64,000 bases of DNA from Arcuatula senhousia (lineage: Eukaryota; Mollusca; Bivalvia; Mytilida; Mytilidae): positions 43,659,717-43,723,716 of the forward strand of contig OZ020305.1 of NCBI GenBank assembly GCA_963971305.1. The letters run 5' to 3'. Position 1 is the first letter of the stretch. Every line of letters begins with the position of its first letter. Below, in pieces: positions 21,892 through 32,718 of the stretch. The translations under genes and the position numbers were made by a program. Below the pieces are notes generated by a model, which ran no database searches, was not told the origin of the DNA, and saw nothing but the letters and a program-made list of their open reading frames with translations.

Positions 21892-24800
21892 TTAAAATAT
21901 AAATTTTATGGCCCATAATTTTTTTCTAAGCTAAATTGATTAGATTTGTCGTAATTCGGGCTCAAGTGAATGCGCACGTTTCTAAAAGAGAATGATAATG
22001 GATGCATTTTAGGTTATACAATAAGCAACGTGGTATCGCACGCAAAGTATTGTGTTACATTTGTTTATATGTGAGTGTTTTCATGTTTTGTACATGTGTT
22101 TAAGAGAGCAAGGGTAAAATATGTCACCAAAAAAGTCCAGAAAGCCTGGTGCAGTGATAACGGACCGATGGGACGGATACTATAAGGACTTTGAAAACTT
22201 GGGATTACTTTTTTTTTACATTTTTTATTCTAAGTTTAAAATCCTTTTTTTTTCACTCATCTAGAATTGAACTTGGCTTTAACTTGTAGCAGTTTTGGAC
22301 TAAACTTTATTTAGAATTAGTTGTAAATATCATTTAATTTCGAGCAAAAAGTTCACATATCTGAAACCAACAACTAGAGTCGTAATCAAATTACTTTCTA
22401 AAGATATCAAAAGATGAGTCTTAAAAGCATTTCATCTTCCCCTGTGAAAAAGGTGAAGTAAAAACACTCTATCCCCAGACTGTTGTATGTATTTGTCTGG
22501 TAATGATTTCTTAGCACGGACGTAAGTGGTGAGATAAATTCTTTTCTGGAAAGGAATTTAGCAAGTTTTCAAAACTGATTTTACTGATAATACGTGAATT
22601 CAATCGTAAACACTTAAAAAACTTCCGTTCTGCTGAAAAAAAATTGTAAATTGGCGACTCATAAAGCCTTTTGTTTAAACCTGCAACAGTAATAGAATTG
22701 ATTTTTTTCATTCATTTGAAAGTAAAATGTTACAAAATTGTAAAAAAAATATCCAAAAAGCGAAGAAATTCAAATTTCGAAATCAAGAAAAACAATACAT
22801 ATTCATTACTTCTTACTAAACTTGAAATAAATCGATATGTCATCTACAGGTAGGCATGTGAAGGTCGTTTGAAATTTTTGCTCTGGACATTTGCACACAT
22901 GCGCGCCTTTGCCTGAAGACAATAAATGTTTCATAGTTGAGCTTTTTGCCCATTTTCTTCATTAAGCATAATACTTTGAAACAACAGAATCATTTGAAAA
23001 AAAATGGCATCGAGAAATTCTTCAACAAATGTCCTGTCCACTCTTTTGTCCAATAACTAAATTGGTGTGTTAAGTTTGTACTACATGTTGTTTATATTTC
23101 TTCCGTATCATTTGTAAATAGTGATCTACTGTAAAACCTCCCATCTTCGTTTTTAAAATCATTTATTTTGTACATTCTAATGTAATTCATACATTGTTTA
23201 GTGTTACAACATAATGTGTCTGAATTTTACCATTTCGATATTATTTATAATTTTTGTCATTATTATTGTTAATAAAATTATTTCAAAATAGCTTGACTAT
23301 GTGTTAAGTAATTTCAATAAGATGATCCTAGAATAGTTTATAAACCACAAACAACATGAGATAGTGTGTTGGTGTTTTACGCCCTACCAACACTATATTA
23401 ACCTGAAAAGGATGATTAAATTAACATGAAATAATGATGAGAAATATGTAGGAGGAGTGGGATATATCGGAGGGTAGAGGTAAGAGATGCGGAGAATTTG
23501 TGGCAGTCCACAAAAGGGTAATTTACGTGCATGAAGCTTGAACAACGCAAGCAAAAAATCTTATTTGCAGAGTTCGAATTAAACAAAAAAATTGGTCAAA
23601 GACAGAAATGGCCAGATTTCGTTTAACAGGAAGTGTATGAGCCACAAACCTGAAATCAAATCCCACGTTATGGGAGCCCATACTAATGCTGCATACCAAA
23701 TATGCAGAATTTGGATATTGAATAGACAAATACAGAAACACTCTAGCCCAATACATATAGGTGAAACATAAGAATAATTAACAAACAATGAAAAAACACA
23801 AACCAAATACTAAAAGCAAATCATAACATGAATAATATATATGAGATAAAATAAAACTCCTAATGAATTCGGACTGTTTTTTTTTATTGATTGATTGATT
23901 GTTGTTTGCTTCGTGTCCAGTCGACAGTATTTCAGTCATAACCAGGTCAAGAACAAATTGAAACAACAAATTGAATTCTTTAGACCCAGGACATAGCACT
24001 CATAACACAGACACCTGTATGTCAGTCGAAACGGGCCAATGCACGACCATAAATCAGAAAGAAAATGAACCAACTCACAAAACAGACCAAAGAACCCTCA
24101 ATGCACCAAGTTACTTCTTCTAAAATTCGTTACTGAAAGTTGTTTTTCCATTAGCGTTTCTTTAAAGAAAAGCAAACAATACTATGTTAAAATACAACTA
24201 AATGCAGACTTTGATAGCCAAGATAGCTTTAAATGCATAGAAATACAAACGTACCAGCATACCAACTTGCTGTTAATTTACATCAGGATGGTGTTGTAAC
24301 ATATAAAATCGACACATTTGAGCTTTATGCTTAGTCACATACATTTCTATGTTGTACATGAACAAATCAAACTATATTTCCCATGATACCTAGGATTAAA
24401 TTATTGCTTGACAAACCAGTTAGTAAATCAAATAAATGGACATTTTGTTAACTATTTAGGCCAGATAGTCCCAAGTGAATTTTTACTGACTGCATCCTTT
24501 TCCATTCCAATGTCAGATTTTGATCCGAAACAGGCCAAACTATTTGCTTTTTTATTTGTAAAACTATTGTTACTTTTTTATTGTCATAAATAAAAAATGC
24601 CACTGTAATATAGTTTATAAAAAATCAGTTTTAAATCTTAAGATGTATCTGTTTTGTCATAAAATACTTTCAAGTCCCTTTAGAAATGGCACTAACATGA
24701 TCGTTGCCAAGGTTATTTAAAATTTTATGCAAGCTGACTGGTCTACGTTTGAAATTTCTTTGCATGTACTTTGTTCAGAATTCTCCAGTTTTTACCATCA

Positions 24801-25380
24801 AAATTGAAAAAAAAATGTCCATTAAATCCGAAATTTCTTTTGAATCAGATTTTATGCATCTTGAAGAAGTTTTATAAAGTATATTGAATACGTTTGTCGC
24901 ATTCGCAAGACGTTCCAACCGTTATCTGTTACATGCAAACAGGTATTGACCATAGGTCTACATATATGTCGTAGGCTTATTAGATTTTGAAAACGTGTCT
25001 TTGTATATAAAAATTCAATAGCAGCTAGGCAATGTTCAAGCCTTTAACCATATCATTACAAAACCACACAGATTGTTTAAAAAAAACAAAGTGAAAGTTC
25101 CAATGGAGCATTCGATTGCCGGACTGTAAAAATGCATAGATAATGTCAGATGACATATAACAACTAAAATGAAACCAGCTTTTCTATAATAGTGCCCACG
25201 TCTGTACGAAAATGAATACTGGAGCTGCAATGGGATAAACAGTTCTTAAAAACAGCCTGTCCAGTAACTTAAGACAACATACAATGTTTTCTATTTTGTT
25301 GAACACCCTGAACCAATTGTTGTTCCTCTCAATTGTTGTTCCTCTAAGAGTAAAAGTGTAAAATTATTAGCGAGTTTCGA
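21892..25380. other. AT-rich sequence without a recognised gene
   Basis: The stretch from the stack's right flank to the R3 repeat holds only short open frames. A 48-codon ATG frame at 22121-22264 begins with lysine-rich sequence and then runs into T-rich DNA; I cannot assign it. Bases 23590-23720 share a diverged segment with 30615-30750 (both contain ATGCTGCATACCAAATAT), a dispersed repeat of unknown type. Confidence 0.5.
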
Positions 25381-25384
25381 ATCT

Positions 25385-25685
25385 TGTCAATCTAACCCGT
25401 GAGGGTGTCGAATAGGCCCGCAACAGCGCTAACCTTGTAGCTAAAGGTCCACTAAAGTGCACGCAAAAACCTGACATCTGGTCAGGCCGCTTTGTGTGTG
25501 GCACAGGTAGATGAATGTGGCAGCCCTGTCATAATGAATACCGGGGTCATCAGGGTATATAATGCGGAAAACCTGACCGCAAACCATAGTGGTGCAACGG
25601 GAGAAATGTCACATTCATCGCACGTTAAAGAACCCTACTGCAGGTCTCGATTAAAGTAGGACCCGTGGGATCCCCATTTAGGTGG
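25385..25685 (+). repeat. Dispersed repeat R3
   Basis: An approximately 300-bp repeat with GGTCCACTAAAGTGCAC, ACCTGACATCTGGTCAG and CGCACGTTAAAGAACCC words. Related copies lie at 63661-63930 (same strand) and 35925-36190 (opposite strand), with a more decayed one near 6180. It encodes nothing recognisable and may be a SINE or a non-autonomous element tail. Confidence 0.6.
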
Positions 25686-25750
25686 CTTAATTACCCGTCC
25701 CTACTCATTTCTCCTTTTTCCAGTGGCAGTCAAAACTCTCCTCCCCGATT

Positions 25751-26310
25751 TACGAAAGACCGGTAGTGCCATTAGTTTTTCACATTTCTCGATTGGAACT
25801 ACACATATCAAAGTTTGATGTTGACATTTCTCTCTTACAATTTGACATTTCTTAGTTCCAAAATTGCCATTTTTTGGTTCCAAGTTGACATTTCTCAGTT
25901 CCAAGTTGACATTTCCAAGTTCCAAGTTGACATTTCTAAGTTCAAAATTGATATTTCTCACTTCCAAGTTGAAATTTCTCACTACCACTGACATTTCCAA
26001 GTTCAAAGTTCAGTTGGTAGTGAGAAATTTCAACTTGGAAGTGAGAAATATTAATTTTTAACTTAGAAATGTCAACTTTGAACTAAGAAATGTCAACTTG
26101 CAACAAAGAAATGTCAACTTGGAACGGAGAAATGTCAACTTGGAATAAATATCAATTTTGAACTTAGAAATGTCAACTTTGAACTAAGAAATGTCAACTT
26201 GCAACAAAGAAATGTCAACTTGGAACGGAGAAATGTCAACTTGGAACTATGATATTTGTAGTTCCAGTCGAATAATCTGAAAGAACTAATGGCACTACTG
26301 ATCTTTCGTA
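25751..26310. mobile_element. Foldback element FB1 with minisatellite arms
   Basis: The ends are inverted copies: TACGAAAGACCGGTAGTGCC at 25751 and, read from 26310 on the other strand, TACGAAAGATCAGTAGTGCC. Both then read ATTAGTT. CCGATT directly flanks each end (25745-25750 and 26311-26316), a 6-bp target duplication. The arms are tandem degenerate units of about 16-19 bp (GTTCCAAGTTGACATTTCT) running one way to about 26005 and the opposite way to about 26270, so the whole 560 bp can fold on itself. It codes for no protein. Confidence 0.85.
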
Positions 26311-26884
26311 CCGATTTGCCTTCTTTCGTATCCATTTCCTATTCAACACTTCATCATCATTTCAAGTTCATTGTATCACCCCTTTCATGTTCATCTCCCG
26401 GCTTTAGCCGAAATGGTACTGTTTAGGAGTAAAGCAATAACTAACCAATGTTAAATCTTTATCATGTAATACAGTGAGGAAAAGAAAGATAAAACATACA
26501 TCCTATCTCTCAAAAACTAATTGTTAGAAAAAAAAATCAAAAGTAATTTAAAAGAAAAATGAAATTCCTTTCTGGATTATGGCGTAAATAAAGTATAAAG
26601 TCTTTGGATTTTTTAAACAGAATTTATCAGACTTGTGCTTCACTTTTGATGCGCTTTACCCTCTGACAAAAGATGCATAGAATGTACTGACAGCGTAGAA
26701 ATGTAACGTGATTAGTACGAAAGGGAATAATAATAAAATTATTGTTACTGTCTATCAGTTAATTATAAAGTTTAATTTCCAATAACCTTAAGCTCATTAA
26801 AATCTTTATTATGTAATACAGTGGGAAAAAGAATGGTGTATTTATTACTGTAACATGAATCTTATCGTCAAAGTCTAATAGGTA

Positions 26885-27105
26885 AAAAGAAATTTGATGA
26901 AAAAAAGGTAATAGCAAAACTACTGAACTTGAATGATCAATCTCATAGTCCAGAGAAAATGACAAAAACGAATCAGTCATACCGGAGAATTGGTGGATCG
27001 CAATGGTCCTGACTTGGTACAGGCATTTCAAACGAAATGGTGGGTTAAACCAGGTTTTATGGCGCCAAACCTCCCTCTTCCATTGCGATCTTCAAGTCCA
27101 TAATA
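26885..27105 (-). mobile_element. R1: 3' tail of Penelope-type element (5'-truncated)
   Basis: This segment matches the sequence lying just downstream, on the - strand, of the RT pseudogene at 32998 (copy at 32720-32990). Shared marks are GGTAATA..AACTAC..GAACTTG and GGTCCTGACTTGGTACAGGC. It is read here as a truncated copy of that element's 3' untranslated end. Confidence 0.6.
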
Positions 27106-27309
27106 TATATATAGTTACATAGAATAGTTTTACACTGTAAAAATTGCTTAACCCATAATATATAGTTACGTAAAATAGTGTGAAACTGTAAAATTTTCTT
27201 GGAATTAAGTTTCATAAGTCGAACATGATATGAAAATTATCTTAAACAAAATACAGAAGCTTTTGTCCGGAACTTTGTTGTAAATTCTATTATGGAAAAA
27301 CAAAAAACC

Positions 27310-27420
27310 AGAAGAATTAAAGATTGCAATGGTCCTGACTTGGTACAGGCACTTCCAAAGAAGTGGTGAGTTAAAGCAGGTTTTATGGCGCCAAACCCCC
27401 CTCTTCCATTGCGATCTTAG
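27310..27420 (-). mobile_element. R1 tail fragment
   Basis: A second, shorter copy of the R1 tail (GCAATGGTCCTGACTTGG to CCATTGCGATCTT), about 200 bp from the first. The repeated flanks at 27110 and 27155 (CCATAATATATA) suggest local duplication. Confidence 0.6.
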
Positions 27421-28019
27421 GAAATCCTTATTGGATTATGGCGTAAAAAATATAACAGTTTTGGGATTTATCTTAACAGACTTATCAGACTTGTGCTTCA
27501 GTATTGATACGCTTTGTCCTCTGATAAAATATGTATTAAAAAAGTACTAACAGCGTAGAAATGTAATGTGATTAGTACGACAGAAGGGAATAATAATAAA
27601 AAATGAGATTGTCTTGCTATATGGTTTTATATATTTATTCAACACTGTAGATAAAAAGATGAAAACGGCGTTGCCATGTTCAGTCTGTGAATACTCAAAA
27701 CTGTATAGGAAACAGAACTTGAAGTTTGTCCAGGGACGATTGTCCTTGCAATATAGCGCAATGTGAGTTATTGTCATAACATTGTGTTCGTCGTCATCCG
27801 ATTTCGTAAACATATTTTTTCCTGAATTCGGAAAGAAGCTTAATAATATATGCTTATGATTCACAGTTTTTAGTTTTCGAGTATGGCATTTGTAGCGGCT
27901 ACATAAAGACTACTATTATCCAACTCTTCAACATTTCGCTTCCGCCAAACACGGGACAACCTTTTTCCGTCCCTGCCGAAGGACTAGTATACAATGTAGT
28001 CACGTCTGACGCAAAAATT

Positions 28020-28440
28020 GAACACACAGGGTTATGTTGCTCCTTGGTTGCTGTCTTAACTCAAGAAAATTTACGGAAGACATCATGCACTTATAGACAA
28101 ATATGGGATTTCGATCTCTCAGATGAGTGCAGATGTCGGTTTGTCATAGGGTTTTGTTTTGTCTTCCTTTACCGGAATTGACACGCTGAATGGACTGTTG
28201 GCAACGCGACGGTGTGCCTTAGCAAGCAGGAACTGCTTACTCCTCCGGAGCACCTGCGTTCACTCTCGTTTCGACTGGAGTTTGCGTTGTTGTTTCCATG
28301 TTTTACATGTATGTTTTTGTCTCGTTCTTGTTGGTGTTTACTGGTTTTGTCTCTGCCCTTTCGGACTTTTGACATTCGAATACCACATTGGTTTCTCTGA
28401 TTCTATACTTAAGAGTAGTTCCTTGAGATCTTTCTAGCAA
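28020..28440 (+). mobile_element. 5'-truncated Penelope-type element (RT C-terminus and 3' UTR)
   Basis: Read in the right frame the first part gives GYVAPWLLS, stop, LKKIYGRHHALIDKYGISIS. This resembles the C-terminus of the RT at 32998-33591 (GYKK..RSLKKFF..YQPLVEKF). The following ~300 bp matches 44647-44965 and is probably the 3' UTR. An in-frame stop breaks the coding part. The ATG frames over the UTR are not genes. Confidence 0.6.
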
Positions 28441-29621
28441 ATGGTTCATCTGACGAGGAACGAACCACCAACATAAAAGCTTTTGATCAAGATTTTATAT
28501 ATCATGAAAAAGTTGTAGATTTTTGTCGCATTCGTCAGACCTTCCAACCGTAATCAGCTACATGTGACAATGTCGTAGGCTCCTAACAAATCTTGAAAAT
28601 GTGTTTGAATGTTAAAAATCAATAGCACCTACAGTGTAAGCAATGTGCAAGCCTTTAAACAAATCATTTTAATCTCAACAAAAAAGGGGGCTGCGAATGG
28701 ATAAACATTTCCTAACTACAGACTGTCCATAACTAAAGACAGCAGACACTGTTTCCTATTTAACGTTAAAAGCGTTAGCTGGTGCTGGTGGACCTGAGGT
28801 CCCCAAGATTAAACAAAAGCCTAGTTGTCAGAATTTACCTTTAAAGTTCTAATATTTTAAAATTCCAGGTTGTTAAACTCTCAATTGTTTAAAACACCAG
28901 GTTTCTTCAAATGGTCGATATCCTCGGTGCTGGATTTGGCTTTCCTGTTCGTACCTTTTGGCTGAGTACTTTTCATTTAATACTTTTGGTTTTTGACCTT
29001 CAAATGTTTTGATTCAAATACTGCTGATGAGAGGTTACTCATTGAAATATCGATATACAGCATAACCAAATTAACCGTTTTGGTATTGTATTTTGTAGAA
29101 CACCCTGAACCAATTATCCTTCCACTAGGAGTAAAAGAGTCATATAATAATCGAGTTTCGAATCTGGTTAAGTCTAAGTTAGGTAAAACTGTGGGGGAAA
29201 AGAAAGATGTAACCTTATCTGTCATACTAATATTTAAAAAGAAATTTGAAAGAGAAATGAGCCCTTACTGAATTATGACGTAAATAAAGTATATAGTTTT
29301 TTGATTTTTTTAACAGAGCTTAATACATTTGTACTTCACTTTTGATACGCTTTGTCCCCTGATAAAAGATGTATAAAAAGGTACTGACAGCGTAGAAATG
29401 TAACGTGATTAGTACGACGGAAGGGAATTGAAATAAAATGGGATTGTCTTGCTATTTTGTTTTATACATATTTATTCAACACCCAAAAGAAGGAAGAAAC
29501 GATGTTAGCATGTTCACTCTTTGTATACTCAAAACTGTACATGAAATAGAATTTGAGGTTCTCTTAACATTAAAACAATTGTCTGTGCAATGTAGCGCAA
29601 TGCGAGTTATTGCATTAGCGT
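28441..29621. other. AT-rich sequence with no recognised gene
   Basis: Segments near 29270-29430 repeat 26580-26730 and 27430-27600 (CGCTTTGTCC.CTGATAAAA, CAGCGTAGAAATGTAA), so this is dispersed repeat sequence of unknown type. No coding region was seen. Confidence 0.5.
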
Positions 29622-30356
29622 AATAACCCCTTCACATACATGTATACGAGATTTCCTTACGAGTTCTTACGAGTTTGAAACTCGTATTCGATCGCTAAGA
29701 CTCGTAATCTACTCGCAATTGAAATGACAAAAATCCTCTTTAAACTTTTGCAAGTTCAAAAAACGACAATGTCATAATTTAACTCGTAAACGCATCGCAT
29801 ATCACTCGGAAAGAACTCGTGGTGATCGTATTTACTCTTATCTTACTCGCTCAGAATTTCTTTTACGAATCTTTTGCGAGTTCGTTACGATTTATTTTAC
29901 ACCCTCGCATTGACATCGTAAAGACACCGCAACATTCTCGTAAACGCTTGAAAATACAAATGACAACAAAGTTCCAGACAATGAATTTTGCTACGCCTGA
30001 CGCGCGTTTCGTCTATTCAAGACTCATCAGAGGCGCTCTACCAAAAATATTGAAAAAGCCAAACACTATATGATTATGAAGAGCATAGAACAGTAAAACC
30101 AAAAATACCAAATTGGGGAACCAAATTAATACTAAGATGATCAACATATGTCTGGGGTAGGAAGAGCCTTAGGCTTTAGACAATTTTGAAATTTAACTTT
30201 GTCATCGTCGCTGGACAGGGTGCGTAAAATTTCCGTGAAAGCTCGGGAATAGCTCGTAAAAGGTTGAAAGATAATATCGTAAGAACTCGTAAACCTAAAA
30301 ATCTAGAAAATCGTAGCAACTTGCAAGTGAATATCGTATATGTGAAGAGGGTATAA
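29622..30356. mobile_element. Foldback-like element FB3 with ACGAGTTCTTACGAG arms
   Basis: The left end AATAACCCCTTCACATACA is mirrored at the right end (TATATGTGAAGAGGGTATA, to about 30356). Degenerate ACGAGTT/AACTCGT units run through the left arm (29650-29950) and, in opposite sense, the right arm (30225-30350). The hammerhead-bearing repeat occupies the centre. Arms are much less regular than in FB1 and FB2, and no target duplication was found. Confidence 0.45.
29992..30040 (-). ncRNA. Type I hammerhead ribozyme, core intact
   Basis: Read on the - strand the segment has, in order: stem I strand GCGCCU, core CUGAUGA, stem II GUCU with loop UGAAU and AGAC, core GAAA, and a very short stem III (CGCGCG loop region). 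The cleavage site UC is at 30000-29999, and AGGCGU follows, pairing with GCGCCU (one G-U). All invariant core bases are present, so cleavage is predicted between 29999 and 29998. Short stem III is typical of hammerheads in Penelope-like elements and bivalve retrozymes, which may need to act as dimers. The flank (about 29960-30210) is the matching repeat. Confidence 0.85.
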
Positions 30357-32099
30357 GAGTCCGTCGTCGTTGGACTTCGTTTGTCATTAACTGAACTTAC
30401 TTACATGACCTACATGACTTAAATTTTAAAACGCTGTACTGCATTGTACTAATTGTAACCAAACTTGGTCTTTGTCAGATTGTTACTGAAAGTATCATAC
30501 ATAGAACTAATGTAATGTCCGATATTTTGGTACGTTAAAAATATGTCCATTGTTAGCAAACGTAGGTCATGGAAGTAAAATAGTATTTGTTTGCTAACAA
30601 CTAGAAAACCGCTACAGAAAATCCGTCAAAGTAAAAAAATGGCCCGATTTCGTTAAAAAGGAAGTTGGTAAGCGACAGAATCTGAAATAGATTCCATGGT
30701 ATATGACCCCATGCTGATGCTGCATACCAAATATCAAGAGACTGTGATAAGTAGTTGCTAAGAAAACTGTTACTAAAATTATTTGCCCGCCCGCCCGACA
30801 TTCAACATTTTATCAACCGGATTTTCCACTCCATTAAATGCGGTCAAAAATTTGGCAGAGGAAAAGGTTATCAGCATCTAGAAATCTAACCACCTTGACA
30901 TGGTAATGAATATCAAATAAACTGTAACGAAGTTTCTTTTCACATTTTTGTTCAATATTTCGTTGCAAGATTTAAAAAAGGTCTAATCCTCTAAAAAATT
31001 ATGAAAGTTGTTCAAAAACTGTACATGATTGTTCCTAATGATTGCTGATTTAGGTAGTTCACCATAACACATGTACATATCGTCATTTCTAAAAAATAAA
31101 ACATGGCGGGTCAGAAGGGATGTTTCTCTAACCAACTCTAAAACCCTTACAGATATAAAGATTCTGGTGTCAATGTACAAGTGATTAGCACCTAAGGATC
31201 TACATACCCTGACAAAGATCAGAGAAATGATACTGTTGTTTGTTTTATTATGGACTTATTCGGCTAAATATATCAGAAACTATAAGATTTTTATGGAATG
31301 TTCATGATTGCATTTGACACTAAAACAGATAAGCCCTTCAAAATATATGAAAACAAATAGGATTTTTTATGTCTTGTCATGTAAAATGAAAGTTAGTGGA
31401 AACGAAAAACGCCGCTTTTTGCCAAAATGTTTTAAAGCCCATTAAAAAAACCAAAAACAATATCATTAGCCCATTATTAACATTGACATTGAGGACCAAG
31501 TTAGCGATTAAGGCTACTTACTATGGGCATTTTGTTACGAAATGTTTAACCACTGTTGTTCATAATCATTTTAAGGAACTTGTCAAATGAAGAGAACGAA
31601 TATGTTAAAATCAATTAACGCATAGCTCTATTCATAACAAGATTCCAACTATTACAATGACTGCATATCGTACTATGAAAAGAAGCATAACTCCAATTTT
31701 ACACATGCAATATGTAAATGTTGCATGTGACCTATTTAACTATTGTCACCATAATATAGTAAAGAATGAATAAAACATGAAGTGGTTTACAAAACAGACC
31801 AATCAAAGAGTTTAAAACGATTTTTTTAAAAGTTGGATGTAATATTGCAGTCATAATCAGGACACAAACACGTTAGTGTTTTACATACAAATGTATAAGC
31901 AAATTTTCTAAGTAATTATTTGAGTTTAAAGTTAAATGTGTATTTTTACAAATTAAAATAAATTTAGTAAATTAGAATTTTCTGGATCCTTGGGATTATA
32001 AGTATCATCTTATTATAAAAAAACAGTTACTTTACTTCATGCAGTGACAATAGAAGGGTACGTAGCTTTCAAAAGGAGATAAATAAGAGTATGTTCATA
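30357..32099. other. Dispersed repeat remnants, no gene
   Basis: Begins GTCCGTCGTCGTTGGACTTCG, reminiscent of the heads of hairpin-headed elements, and ends that portion near a GCCCGCCCGCCC run (30785-30796). A part (30615-30750) recurs at 23590-23720. Bases 31865-31960 resemble the left part of the TIR element at 7620-7700. No coding region is supported. Confidence 0.5.
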
Positions 32100-32109
32100 A
32101 TCATTAATG

Positions 32110-32718
32110 AAAAAACAGACTGTTGGATTAAGTTGATATAAACAACTATTCAATTAAAATTCCGAGAAAAGAAACAATACTAGAATTACTTAACATAATA
32201 CTGAGAAACAATGAGTTTACATTCAATGACCAAATCTATAAGCAAAAAAAAAGGCGTCCCTATGGGAGATAGTGTCTCTGCAGAATTAGCAGACATTAGA
32301 ATGTACGAAATATTTGAAAACATTCTAAACAAATATGAGCATAAGAGCAAAATAATCTTCTGTGAAAGATATAGAGATGACATATTCCTTTTACATAAAG
32401 GATCAGAAGCTGAAATTCATGAATTCTTCCAACTAGCTTATTCTTGCCATAAGCTATTGAAATTTACATATGATATTTCTTGCTCAGAAATGCCATTCTT
32501 AGACACATTCATATACAAAGGGGAAATATTTAACCTGAATGGAACTCTTGACCTAAAAACATATACGAAAAAAAACGGATACATACCAATATTTAGAAAA
32601 GTCTAGCTCGCATCCTTATGGGGTATTTAAAGGCTTCATTAAAGGAGAGATAATAAGACATATCAGAAATACAAGTGATACAATGCACCTTTAAAACATC
32701 ATTAAAGTCTTCAAATAA
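32110..32718 (+). pseudogene. Penelope-type reverse transcriptase RT1, first part
   Basis: From about 32120 a frame reads NNYSIKIPRKETILELLNII and DQIYKQ. It then shifts in a run of nine A's to GVPMGDSVSAELADI (RT motif B). It continues with ERYRDDIFLLHKG (motif C, YRDD), MPFLDTFIYKG and LDLKTYTKK, and shifts again near 32580 into LEKSSSHPYGVFKGFIKGE. These are RT fingers, palm and thumb pieces of the Penelope-like kind. Two frameshifts and a stop (near 32693) mark it as dead. An opposite-strand element interrupts it at about 32719, and the C-terminus resumes at 34252. Confidence 0.75.
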
